A DNA stretch of 5,273 bases from Synergistaceae bacterium (GCA_012727545.1 JAAYHA010000256.1:1-5273), one strand, 5' to 3'; positions 1 to 4,598 are shown, counted from the first letter of the stretch. The notes: a model not told the origin generated them from the letters alone. Numbers and translations: made by a program.

Positions 1-15
1 AACCCATAATTCCGC

Positions 16-21
16 TAGAAT
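16..21 (+). promoter_or_regulatory. possible -10 box for tRNA-Leu
   Basis: TAGAAT matches the sigma-70 -10 consensus at five of six positions and ends 17 bases before the tRNA, a plausible distance for a short leader. The matching -35 would fall just before the window, so it cannot be checked. A second candidate, CATAAT at 5-10, is nearly as good. Confidence 0.35.
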
Positions 22-38
22 ATCCGGGTCAGTATATT

Positions 39-124
39 GCCGGGATGGCGGAATGGCAGACGCAGAGGACTCAAAATCCTCCGGGGTAACACCCGTGGGG
101 GTTCGACCCCCCCTCCCGGCACCA
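39..124 (+). tRNA. tRNA-Leu (anticodon CAA)
   Basis: A complete class II tRNA that reads UUG codons. The acceptor stem is GCCGGGA (39-45) paired with TCCCGGC (114-120), followed by discriminator A121 and an encoded CCA (122-124). The anticodon stem GAGGA/TCCTC encloses loop CTCAAAA with anticodon CAA at 72-74. A long variable arm (CGGG...CCCG, about 82-95) is typical of tRNA-Leu. The T arm has five G-C pairs around TTCGACC. No rho-independent terminator follows directly: a short ATTTTT and then a stem (159-179) without a T tract are all that is seen. tRNA-Leu genes are common integration sites, but I found no duplicated 3' end of this tRNA elsewhere in the window. Confidence 0.97.
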
Positions 125-203
125 GATTTTTACTGCCATAGAAACATCTTGAGCGAAACTGCGGTGTCCTGCACCGCGGGGAATTTGCAGCATAGACCAT
201 GCT

Positions 204-259
204 GCGGAGAATTCGCTAACCGAGAACCCTGTTCGCTGGATAATTTGCTCGCTTCGCAT
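204..259 (+). repeat. left arm of ~56-bp inverted repeat
   Basis: This segment is the diverged reverse complement of 598-653. The inner 29 bases (231-259 against 598-626) differ at a single position, and the outer part differs at about five. The arms enclose about 340 bp with no gene. This may be a foldback mobile element, or simply two repeat units in opposite orientation. Confidence 0.75.
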
Positions 260-271
260 CCAGGAGGGGCG

Positions 272-299
272 GCTGAGCAATAGCTGAGCATAGCTGAGC
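272..299 (+). repeat. short tandem repeat, about 3 copies of GCTGAGCAATA
   Basis: Three consecutive units start at 272, 283 and 293, each beginning GCTGAGC, with periods of 11 and 10 bases and slight decay in the spacer. It lies inside the repeat array. No function is apparent; replication slippage would explain it. Confidence 0.6.
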
Positions 300-305
300 G
301 GTCGT

Positions 306-347
306 GGAACCTTAAGACCCGGTCCCTCTCCGTTGTTCCGTTTTTTT
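306..347 (+). terminator. weak terminator-like stem with T tract
   Basis: GGAAC (306-310) can pair with GTTCC (335-339), which is followed by a run of seven T. The stem is only five base pairs and the loop is long, so this is a poor factor-independent terminator. It might still end readthrough from the tRNA-Leu unit. Confidence 0.2.
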
Positions 348-390
348 ATCGTCTCCCTCGAGTGCTCCACTCGGGGGCCCAGTGGCTTTG

Positions 391-434
391 TTTAGACTCT
401 AAAAAGTTAGTCATAGCAAGAACCTAGAGACACT
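391..434 (+). repeat. 44-bp dispersed repeat, copy A
   Basis: It aligns without gaps to 2616-2659, with about 35 of 44 positions identical. The shared core includes TTAGA, AAAAG, TAGT, ATAGC and AGAG.CACT. Flanking CCAGTG (379-384) and CACTGG (431-436) can pair, so this copy sits in a stem-loop. No coding potential. Confidence 0.65.
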
Positions 435-545
435 GGATCCCGGCTCACGGCCAGAGAGCCAACGAGTTGCGAGTTGTGCGAATCGGCTGGTAGTTACACC
501 AGAGGCATACCGAGATGACGGGGAGAGAGGCACTCGGGGACGACG
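427..545 (+). repeat. split or interrupted GAGACACTGGATCCC ... CACTCGGGGACGACG repeat
   Basis: The left half (GAGACACTGGATCCC, 427-441) and right half (GCACTCGGGGACGACG, 530-545) are the two ends of the compact ~40-bp unit at 4551-4590. Here they are about 88 bases apart. The intervening DNA contains other repeat-like pieces, such as GGCATACCGAGATGACGGGG near 504-523. This suggests one repeat inserted in another, though two independent fragments would look the same. Confidence 0.5.
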
Positions 546-597
546 AATAAAAGACCTTGATTCACTGTCGGACGGGTCTTCCGGCAAATTCTCCGCG

Positions 598-653
598 ATG
601 CGAAGCGAGCAAATTCTCCAGCGAACATGGTTCTTAGGTCGCGAATTCTCCGC
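598..653 (-). repeat. right arm of ~56-bp inverted repeat
   Basis: Reverse complement of 204-259, with about six differences over the length. It contains two reversed copies of the 12-bp AATT motif (609-620 and 641-652). Confidence 0.75.
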
Positions 654-750
654 GACAACGTTTAAAGTCGTAAATTCACCGCTGCGAGAAATTCGCTGTA
701 AATTCTCCGTGGCTTATAAAGCCACAGCCCCTTCATTTTTCGCCGTTGTA

Positions 751-827
751 ATCGTTGTGCAACGATAAAGAAAAAAACGATTTATAATGCAACGATAAAT
801 GCAACGATAACCATATCGTTGCATTAT
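751..827. promoter_or_regulatory. operator-like array of AACGAT half-sites
   Basis: Six half-sites occur in about 70 bases: ATCGTT at 751 and 815, and AACGAT at 761, 776, 791 and 803. ATCGTTG and CAACGAT form a palindrome at 751-766. AATGCAACGATA is repeated exactly in tandem at 786-797 and 798-809. TATCGTTGCATT (814-825) is its exact inverse. With flanks, 784-797 and 814-827 form perfect 14-bp inverted arms. The cluster ends about 50 bases before the start of the AlbA_2/winged-helix gene and covers its best -10 box, as expected for an autoregulatory operator. Binding by that protein is inference. Confidence 0.65.
783..788 (+). promoter_or_regulatory. -10 box, promoter of the AlbA_2/ATPase gene
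   Basis: A perfect TATAAT lies 90 bases before the ATG at 878, embedded in the AACGAT array. No good -35 sits at 16-18 bp spacing; the sequence there is around CAACGA. The promoter would therefore be weak or need an activator. Confidence 0.4.
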
Positions 828-865
828 TAAATTATTCATGTTAGGATATCTTTATGAAATATGAG

Positions 866-871
866 AGGAGG
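866..871 (+). promoter_or_regulatory. Shine-Dalgarno AGGAGG fixing the start at 878
   Basis: A full-consensus AGGAGG lies six bases before the ATG at 878. The in-frame ATG at 854 has only a weak GGA upstream, so 878 is the preferred start. Confidence 0.85.
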
Positions 872-877
872 AACGGG

Positions 878-2152
878 ATGAACATCAAAGAAAAATTCAA
901 CCTTGAGTTTAAGGAGAAGATAAACAAGAAATTTTTGAAGACTGTCAGCGCTTACGCGAACTACAATGACGGAGAAATTATATTCGGTATTGATGATGCC
1001 GGAAATGTTGTTGGTCTGCATAATATAGACAATGAGTGCATCAAAATAGAAAACATGATAAATGATTCCCTGGATCCTATCCCTGAATTTACAATAACCG
1101 GTGAAAACAAAGAGGGAAAAAACATTATTACACTTCGTGTTAAAAAGGGCAGAGACACACCGTATTATTCGGGAGGAAAAACATATAAGCGATCTGATAC
1201 TTCAACCGTTGAAGTTGACAGGTCTGAGTTAACAAGGCTGGCTTTAAATGGGATCAACATGGATTATGAAAAGCGAAGGGCGTCTTCGCAAAACTTAAAT
1301 TTTAATGTTTTGAAATATGAGTTAAAAGAACGGGCTGGTATAAAAAGAACAGATTTAGATATTTTAAGAACTTTGAATCTGTACGATGTTAACGGGTATT
1401 ATAATATTGCCGGAGAACTACTGGCAGACGAAAACCAAATTAATTTTTCAGGAATCGACATCATCCGTTTTGGAGCGGATGTTGATCAGATCCTATACAG
1501 AGAGACAATCAGAAATAAATCGCTGTTGTCACAATATTACAGGGCATTGTCAATTTTTGAACAGTACTACCAATATGAAGAAATAGAAGGATATGAAAGA
1601 GTAAAAAAAGAGATGATTCCCAGAGAAGCCTTTCGGGAAGCATTGGCTAATGCCATAATTCACAGAGTTTGGGACATAAACTCTTATATTCAAATATCAA
1701 TGTATGATGATTTGATCGAAATAAAATCACCGGGAGGTCTGCCTAACGGCCTTTCAAAGAAAGAATATCTGCACAACAACATATCCGTATTGCGAAATCC
1801 GATCATATCCGGCGTATTCTATCGCCTGGGGATCATAGAAAAGTTCGGGACCGGGATTGCAAGGATAAACAGGGAGTATATTAACAGCTTATCCAAACCC
1901 GATTTTCATATTGAAGATAACAGCATATTTATCCTTCTGCCTGTTATAAGAACTGATACCTCAGACTTGGCGAAAGATGAAATCAAAATATACAATTTAT
2001 TGAAGAAAGAAAAAGAGCTGTCCAGAAAAGAATTGGACGACGCTCTTGGTTTTGATAAATCTAAGACCATTCGGCTCCTCAACAATTTAGTAAAGAAGAA
2101 TATCATTCAAAAACAAGGGCAAGGCCCAGGAACGACCTATAAGTTGATTTAA
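878..2152 (+). CDS. AlbA_2 (Schlafen-like) / HATPase_c_4 / winged-helix protein
   Basis: The protein is 424 aa from ATG 878, chosen over ATG 854 because of the strong AGGAGG. Its order matches the COG2865 family of putative transcriptional regulators. Residues ~8-115 form an AlbA_2 (Schlafen AAA_4) domain, with LEFKEK at 9-14, KTVSAYAN at 21-28 and DGEIIFGIDDAGNVVGL at 31-47. Residues ~245-335 are HATPase_c_4-like: PREAFREALANAIIHR at 248-263, IEIKSPGGLPNG at 280-291, then RNPII and EKFGTGIARI ending near 330. Residues ~365-424 are a winged helix, with SRKELDDALG and an RLLNNLVKKNII recognition region. No signal peptide or membrane segment is seen, so it should be cytosolic. AlbA_2 domains are linked to nucleic-acid binding, but most of these proteins have no known target. 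The upstream AACGAT array suggests autoregulation. A 127-bp foldback begins eight bases after the stop. The gene is AT-rich, unlike the flanking repeats, and its role in defence or regulation is unproven. Confidence 0.9.
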   Translation: MNIKEKFNLEFKEKINKKFLKTVSAYANYNDGEIIFGIDDAGNVVGLHNIDNECIKIENMINDSLDPIPEFTITGENKEGKNIITLRVKKGRDTPYYSGGKTYKRSDTSTVEVDRSELTRLALNGINMDYEKRRASSQNLNFNVLKYELKERAGIKRTDLDILRTLNLYDVNGYYNIAGELLADENQINFSGIDIIRFGADVDQILYRETIRNKSLLSQYYRALSIFEQYYQYEEIEGYERVKKEMIPREAFREALANAIIHRVWDINSYIQISMYDDLIEIKSPGGLPNGLSKKEYLHNNISVLRNPIISGVFYRLGIIEKFGTGIARINREYINSLSKPDFHIEDNSIFILLPVIRTDTSDLAKDEIKIYNLLKKEKELSRKELDDALGFDKSKTIRLLNNLVKKNIIQKQGQGPGTTYKLI

Positions 2153-2159
2153 AGCGTGG

Positions 2160-2286
2160 GCAATTTAGGTATCTAACGGCCCTGACTTAGCAACACTTGT
2201 GCTCCTGCACTTCGGAGTATTCATATACACCTTAGTTTGAAGCACTGCGTGTTGCGTCGTCATCATCCGTTATATACCTAAATTGC
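2160..2286 (+). repeat. 127-bp structured foldback element, copy 1
   Basis: A 20-base left arm (2160-2179) pairs with 2267-2286, with one C/T mismatch. An inner stem GCAACAC (2190-2196) pairs with GTGTTGC (2249-2255). GTGCT (2199-2203) pairs with AGCAC (2241-2245), and an apical hairpin GTAT/ATAC lies at 2217-2228. It aligns gap-free with the reverse complement of 4886-5012 (about 96 of 127 identical). Where the stems differ, both partners usually change so that pairing is kept. It starts eight bases after the stop of the upstream gene, so it could shape that transcript's 3' end, but it lacks a T tract. It could be a structured RNA or a MITE-like foldback; I do not recognise the family. Confidence 0.85.
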
Positions 2287-2304
2287 GGAAATGACACAAA
2301 AACG

Positions 2305-2341
2305 AGTTGCGTCACCATCATCTCCGATCTGCCCCAATTGC
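2305..2341 (+). repeat. 127-bp element, truncated right end (copy 3)
   Basis: These 37 bases match the last 37 of the 127-bp element, about 33 identical to the 4886-5012 copy and including GCCCCAATTGC. No left arm is found upstream. It lies 18 bases beyond full copy 1, in the same orientation. Confidence 0.7.
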
Positions 2342-2369
2342 GTAGGGTACTTCCGCAGTGGGACTTGCG

Positions 2370-2399
2370 GCGCAAGCCTCGCGTCTCCCCGGTATGCCG
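2370..2399 (+). repeat. dispersed repeat GCGCAAGCC..GCGTCTCCCCGGTATGCCG, copy A
   Basis: It matches 4492-4522 in the same orientation. The last 19 bases (GCGTCTCCCCGGTATGCCG) are identical, and the first part differs by one base and one insertion. The two copies flank the abiE operon as direct repeats. Confidence 0.7.
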
Positions 2400-2409
2400 T
2401 TGATCAGAA

Positions 2410-2456
2410 GGACACTGTTTCTCGTGGGAGAAACTCATAGATAAACCATGGTGTCC
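2410..2456. repeat. nested stem-loop
   Basis: GGACAC (2410-2415) pairs with GTGTCC (2451-2456). Inside it, GTTTCTC (2417-2423) pairs with GAGAAAC (2428-2434) around a four-base loop. It is followed directly by the GCACT/AGTGC hairpin at 2457-2472. No T tract is present, so it is not a standard terminator. Confidence 0.55.
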
Positions 2457-2486
2457 GCACTATTTCGAGTGCGTTCCGAGATCCGG
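2457..2486 (+). repeat. 30-bp direct repeat, copy A
   Basis: It begins GCACTATTTCGA and ends GAGATCCGG. About 26 of 30 bases match 2570-2599, exactly 113 bases downstream. This copy forms the perfect hairpin GCACT/AGTGC with loop ATTTCG. Confidence 0.7.
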
Positions 2487-2554
2487 GGTCCATAGGTTTT
2501 TGAACTTCGCTTCTCGAATGAACCAGAAACTAAAACCCAAACCTGGATCCCTGT

Positions 2555-2594
2555 TCTCAAAACGCATTTGCACTATTTCGATTGCGCTTTGAGA
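2555..2594. repeat. imperfect foldback around the second 30-bp repeat
   Basis: TCTCAAAACGCA (2555-2566) and TGCGCTTTGAGA (2583-2594) are inverted copies with one mismatch in twelve, centred on GCACTATTTCGATTGC. The other copy (2457-2486) lacks the left arm. Confidence 0.6.
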
Positions 2595-2599
2595 TCCGG
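2570..2599 (+). repeat. 30-bp direct repeat, copy B
   Basis: Second copy of the 2457-2486 unit with four substitutions. The substitution in the AGTGC arm (here ATTGC) weakens the small hairpin, while the larger foldback at 2555-2594 is present only here. Confidence 0.7.
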
Positions 2600-2615
2600 A
2601 ATTCGGCAGCTTGGG

Positions 2616-2659
2616 GTTAGATTCTTAAAAGCTAGTAATAGCGAGGACCCAGAGCCACT
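2616..2659 (+). repeat. 44-bp dispersed repeat, copy B
   Basis: Gap-free match to 391-434 with nine substitutions, in the same orientation, about 2.2 kb apart. It lies some 50 bases before the abiE promoter. Confidence 0.65.
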
Positions 2660-2708
2660 CTTTCCAAGTGTGATCCGAAATTTAGGGTCAATTATATTGG
2701 GCTACTAT

Positions 2709-2737
2709 TTGACTCAATAGGCATAATTTGTTATTAT
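2709..2737 (+). promoter_or_regulatory. promoter of the abiE operon
   Basis: TTGACT (2709-2714) and TATTAT (2732-2737) each match the sigma-70 consensus at five of six positions and are 17 bp apart. Transcription would start near 2744, about 50 bases before the ATG at 2793. An overlapping TATAAT at 2735-2740 is closer to consensus but would need a 20-bp spacer. Because the ATG at 2739 lies inside this box, it is an unlikely start codon. Confidence 0.65.
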
Positions 2738-2781
2738 AATGTTACTTAAAAATAAAATATTAATACATAATAATAACAAAT
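2726..2781. promoter_or_regulatory. candidate AbiEi operator: two 12-bp inverted arms
   Basis: ATTTGTTATTAT (2726-2737) and ATAATAACAAAT (2770-2781) are perfect inverted copies, with centres 44 bp apart, about four helical turns. The first arm covers the -10 box and the second abuts the GGGG before the start codon. AbiEi antitoxins of type IV systems are known to repress their own operon by binding paired inverted repeats at the promoter. That this pair is the operator is inference, and both arms are AT-rich. Confidence 0.55.
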
Positions 2782-2787
2782 GGGGCG
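2782..2787 (+). promoter_or_regulatory. probable ribosome binding site for abiEi
   Basis: GGGGCG lies five bases (TAAGA would overlap the site edge; spacer GTAAG) before ATG 2793. It is not a textbook AGGAGG, but it is far better than anything upstream of the in-frame ATG at 2739. Confidence 0.5.
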
Positions 2788-2792
2788 GTAAG

Positions 2793-3455
2793 ATGGAATA
2801 CCGGGGATATGGTAAATTTTTAACTGAGATAATTAGCCGGGAGCGGTATGGAACGGCTATATTTGCGGATGATGTTGCAGTTGTTCTGGCTTTGAAGTTT
2901 GCAATACCCATGGAGCATGCGAAAAAAGTGGTCAACGTAAATCTTAAAAGGTTGGCGGACAGGGGGATCATTGAGAGACTCAAGACCGGAATATACTACA
3001 AGGCAAAAGAGACAGTATTTGGGAAAACCAAGCCAAATATCGATGCTGTGATGACTCGGTTTTTGACATTAAACGGCGAAGAGATAATAGGATATGAAAC
3101 AGGAGTCTCTTTTCAAAACAGCATTGGACTTATTACTTTGATGCCGAAGATAAAAGAGATCGCAACAAACCGATATCGTATTAAGTTGGACCCAAAGTGT
3201 CATATCGAGGTGTGCAAGCCCAGAACAAAGATCAGCAAAGAAAATTATAAGTATCTGCAAATTATTGATCTAATAGATGAGTTTCCGACCGCTTACATTG
3301 ATGCTGCAGATCCCTATATTCTGATTAACGACCATATAAATAAACAGGGGCTTGATAAATTAAAATTAATCAGCATGACAAAAAAATATTACCCTAACAA
3401 GACATTGCAAAGGCTGCTGGATGTGCTGTTCGAGGTTACAGATGAGACTGCATAA
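2793..3455 (+). CDS. abiEi: AbiEi-like (DUF6088-type) antitoxin of a type IV toxin-antitoxin system
   Basis: The protein is 220 aa from ATG 2793. The upstream ATG 2739 would add 18 residues, but it lies in the -10 box and has no ribosome site. Residues ~1-70 form an N-terminal winged helix ending in VNVNLKRLADRGIIERLKTG and then IYYKAKETVFGKTKP, the signature of the DUF6088/AbiEi antitoxin group. Residues ~97-130 carry the conserved IIGYETGVSFQNSIGL and ATNRYR stretches of its C-terminal domain. In studied systems AbiEi neutralises the toxin without stable binding and represses the operon through its winged helix. The toxin gene overlaps its 3' end by 14 bases, so the two are probably translationally coupled. 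No signal peptide or membrane segment is seen. The sequence looks full length and intact. The family call is firm; the function is by homology. Confidence 0.9.
   Translation: MEYRGYGKFLTEIISRERYGTAIFADDVAVVLALKFAIPMEHAKKVVNVNLKRLADRGIIERLKTGIYYKAKETVFGKTKPNIDAVMTRFLTLNGEEIIGYETGVSFQNSIGLITLMPKIKEIATNRYRIKLDPKCHIEVCKPRTKISKENYKYLQIIDLIDEFPTAYIDAADPYILINDHINKQGLDKLKLISMTKKYYPNKTLQRLLDVLFEVTDETA
3432..3435 (+). promoter_or_regulatory. Shine-Dalgarno GAGG fixing the abiEii start at 3442
   Basis: GAGG inside the end of abiEi lies six bases before ATG 3442. The longer in-frame ATG at 3421 has no comparable site. The ATG at 3455 in the TAATG overlap is out of frame with the toxin. Confidence 0.7.
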
Positions 3456-4407
3456 TGACAGGGATGCTTTTGGTGTGTTGTTGGATTCTGTCAGCGAACG
3501 CACAGGGATCAGGATGGATATCCTGGAAAAGGATTATTATGTTACCCTCTTGCTTAGTGAACTGGCAGAAAAGCAAGCAAAACTGCCTGCATATTTTAAA
3601 GGAGGAACAGCATTATATAAGTCCATAGGCAAAATGAAACGATTTTCCGAGGATATTGATCTAACGGTAGAAATCAAAGACTGCTCAAAAAGTCAGGGCA
3701 AAAAACGTCTTGAAAACGCTGCAAACTCATACTCATGTATGGAGAGAACTCAAGATAAAGAAAAAGAAAGCAACACAAAAGGCAGTATAACCGGTGTCTA
3801 TGAGTATACTCCGGTAACTGCAATAGACGAAGACGATGCGTTGCAAAGGTTCGGATATGTAAAGGTGGAAGCGACTTCTTTTACGATCAGCGAACCAACG
3901 GAACCGCTGAAAGTAGAACCTTTGGTATATTCATTTTCAGGCGAAGATCACAAAAATTCGTTGAAAAAATTGTATAAAGTGGAACCCTTTGACTTGAAGA
4001 CCATAAAAATAGAACGAATCTTTGCAGATAAGATATTGGCAGCGGAATTTTACTATCAAAGACGCCTACTCTTTGATGTGTCTAAACATATCTATGACAT
4101 AACGATAATGCTTGAAGAAGATCGTATAAAAAGGTTGATGTCAGAAGAGGAGACTCTGATAAAGATGCTCTCATACAAGAGGATGGAAGAAAAGGAAAGA
4201 ATAGGAAGTGACTTGGCAAATAAACCATTTAGCGACTTTACTTTTTTTAATAGACTGAGCAGCGATAAAGCATTAAATACTGCTTTTATGAAGATGCAGG
4301 GAATTTACGTCTTTGATGAAAGGGATAAAGTTGAACACGAAAAACTTATTGAAAAAATAGGAAGTTTGCATGAAGTTCTATTAAATTTAGATGAGGGTTT
4401 ACGGTAA
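3442..4407 (+). CDS. abiEii: AbiEii-family nucleotidyltransferase toxin
   Basis: The protein is 321 aa from ATG 3442 and is a full-length AbiEii/AbiGii toxin (PF08843; DNA polymerase beta-like nucleotidyltransferase). After an N-terminal helical part with ILEKDYYVTLLLSEL (27-41), the core motif FKGGTALYKS (52-61) leads to RFSEDIDLTVE (67-77), giving the GG...(E)D-x-D metal site with D71 and D73. SQGKKRLENA (84-93) and RFGYVKVEATSFTISEP (136-152) are typical of the family. ERIFADKILAAEFYYQRR (191-208) and KHIYDI (215-220) supply the later conserved K197 and D219. All expected catalytic residues are present, so it should be active. Related toxins (MenT3 of Mycobacterium tuberculosis) add nucleotides to tRNA 3' ends and stop translation; AbiE causes abortive infection against phage. 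The substrate here is unknown. It overlaps abiEi by 14 bases and ends in TAATAG, two in-frame stops. No terminator follows. Confidence 0.93.
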   Translation: MRLHNDRDAFGVLLDSVSERTGIRMDILEKDYYVTLLLSELAEKQAKLPAYFKGGTALYKSIGKMKRFSEDIDLTVEIKDCSKSQGKKRLENAANSYSCMERTQDKEKESNTKGSITGVYEYTPVTAIDEDDALQRFGYVKVEATSFTISEPTEPLKVEPLVYSFSGEDHKNSLKKLYKVEPFDLKTIKIERIFADKILAAEFYYQRRLLFDVSKHIYDITIMLEEDRIKRLMSEEETLIKMLSYKRMEEKERIGSDLANKPFSDFTFFNRLSSDKALNTAFMKMQGIYVFDERDKVEHEKLIEKIGSLHEVLLNLDEGLR

Positions 4408-4491
4408 TAGTTTGAGGCGAGGAGCGTGCTGCCGAGCAAGCGGTTGGCAAGCGGTCGTAGAGGCGGGGGCGAAGGGCAGGGTCGGGGCATT

Positions 4492-4522
4492 GCGCCAAGC
4501 CCCGCGTCTCCCCGGTATGCCG
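4492..4522 (+). repeat. dispersed repeat GCGCCAAGCC..GCGTCTCCCCGGTATGCCG, copy B
   Basis: Second copy of 2370-2399 in the same orientation. The shared 19-base end GCGTCTCCCCGGTATGCCG is identical. The CCCCGGTATGCCGGG segment is itself palindromic (CCCGG/CCGGG). Confidence 0.7.
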
Positions 4523-4550
4523 GGAAAGGGGCATACGTGGATGAAGGGGA

Positions 4551-4590
4551 TGAGACACTGGATCCCCGATACAAGCACTCGGGGACGACG
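4551..4590. repeat. compact GAGACACTGGATCCCC..GCACTCGGGGACGACG unit
   Basis: Both ends match the separated halves at 427-441 and 530-545, but here they are joined in 40 bases. CCCCGA (4564-4569) can pair with TCGGGG (4579-4584) to form a small hairpin. Palindromic ~40-bp intergenic repeats ending in GGGATGACG-like sequence are common in several bacterial groups. Confidence 0.6.
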
Positions 4591-4598
4591 GCGAGGGT

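Larger units (their letters stand above)
159..730. repeat. mosaic palindromic repeat array 1
   Basis: This gene-free stretch is built from short hairpins separated by a recurring ~12-bp motif, roughly CGGNGAATTNGC. It reads forward at 177-188, 205-216 and 237-248, and as the reverse complement (GCAAATTCNCCG) at 584-595, 609-620, 641-652, 670-681 and 698-709. The array is therefore symmetric, with motif orientation flipping around the middle. Hairpins include CTGCGGTG/CACCGCGG (159-179), GCAGCAT/ATGCTGC (187-205), CGAGTG/CACTCG (359-373) and GTGGCTT/AAGCCAC (709-725). The middle (260-583) is a patchwork of other repeat pieces. Open reading frames here run across the palindromes on both strands and resemble no protein, so I call no gene. 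Confidence 0.75.
2287..2700. other. gene-free repeat-rich spacer
   Basis: No reading frame here resembles a protein. The stretch holds the truncated copy of the 127-bp element, a fragment shared with the region after the toxin gene (2370-2399), nested stem-loops at 2410-2472, a 30-bp unit repeated 113 bases apart, an imperfect foldback (2555-2594) and the second copy of the 44-bp repeat. Nothing convincing is seen between about 2660 and 2700. Confidence 0.7.

Noticed and set aside
39..124. tRNA-Leu as an att site of an integrated element
   Set aside because: I found no second copy of the tRNA 3' end in the window and no integrase gene.
71..370. 99-aa open frame on the minus strand and a 76-aa frame on the plus strand at 53-283
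   Set aside because: They overlap the tRNA-Leu and run through palindromic repeats; composition is not protein-like and no ribosome site is seen.
159..730. CRISPR array
   Set aside because: The repeated motif is only ~12 bp, flips orientation, and has irregular spacing with hairpins rather than uniform spacers.
854..877. Upstream ATG giving an 8-residue longer AlbA_2 protein
   Set aside because: Weak ribosome site; AGGAGG is ideally placed for ATG 878 instead.
2160..2286. 127-bp element as an ordinary rho-independent terminator
   Set aside because: The stem is far longer than needed, no T tract follows the outer arm, and copy 2 lies where no upstream gene needs terminating in that orientation.
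2232..2438. 68-aa open frame on the minus strand
   Set aside because: It spans the foldback element and its truncated copy; no conserved protein features.
2739..2792. Upstream ATG giving an 18-residue longer antitoxin
   Set aside because: It overlaps the predicted -10 region, has no Shine-Dalgarno, and the added residues (many Lys/Asn) look like translated AT-rich leader.
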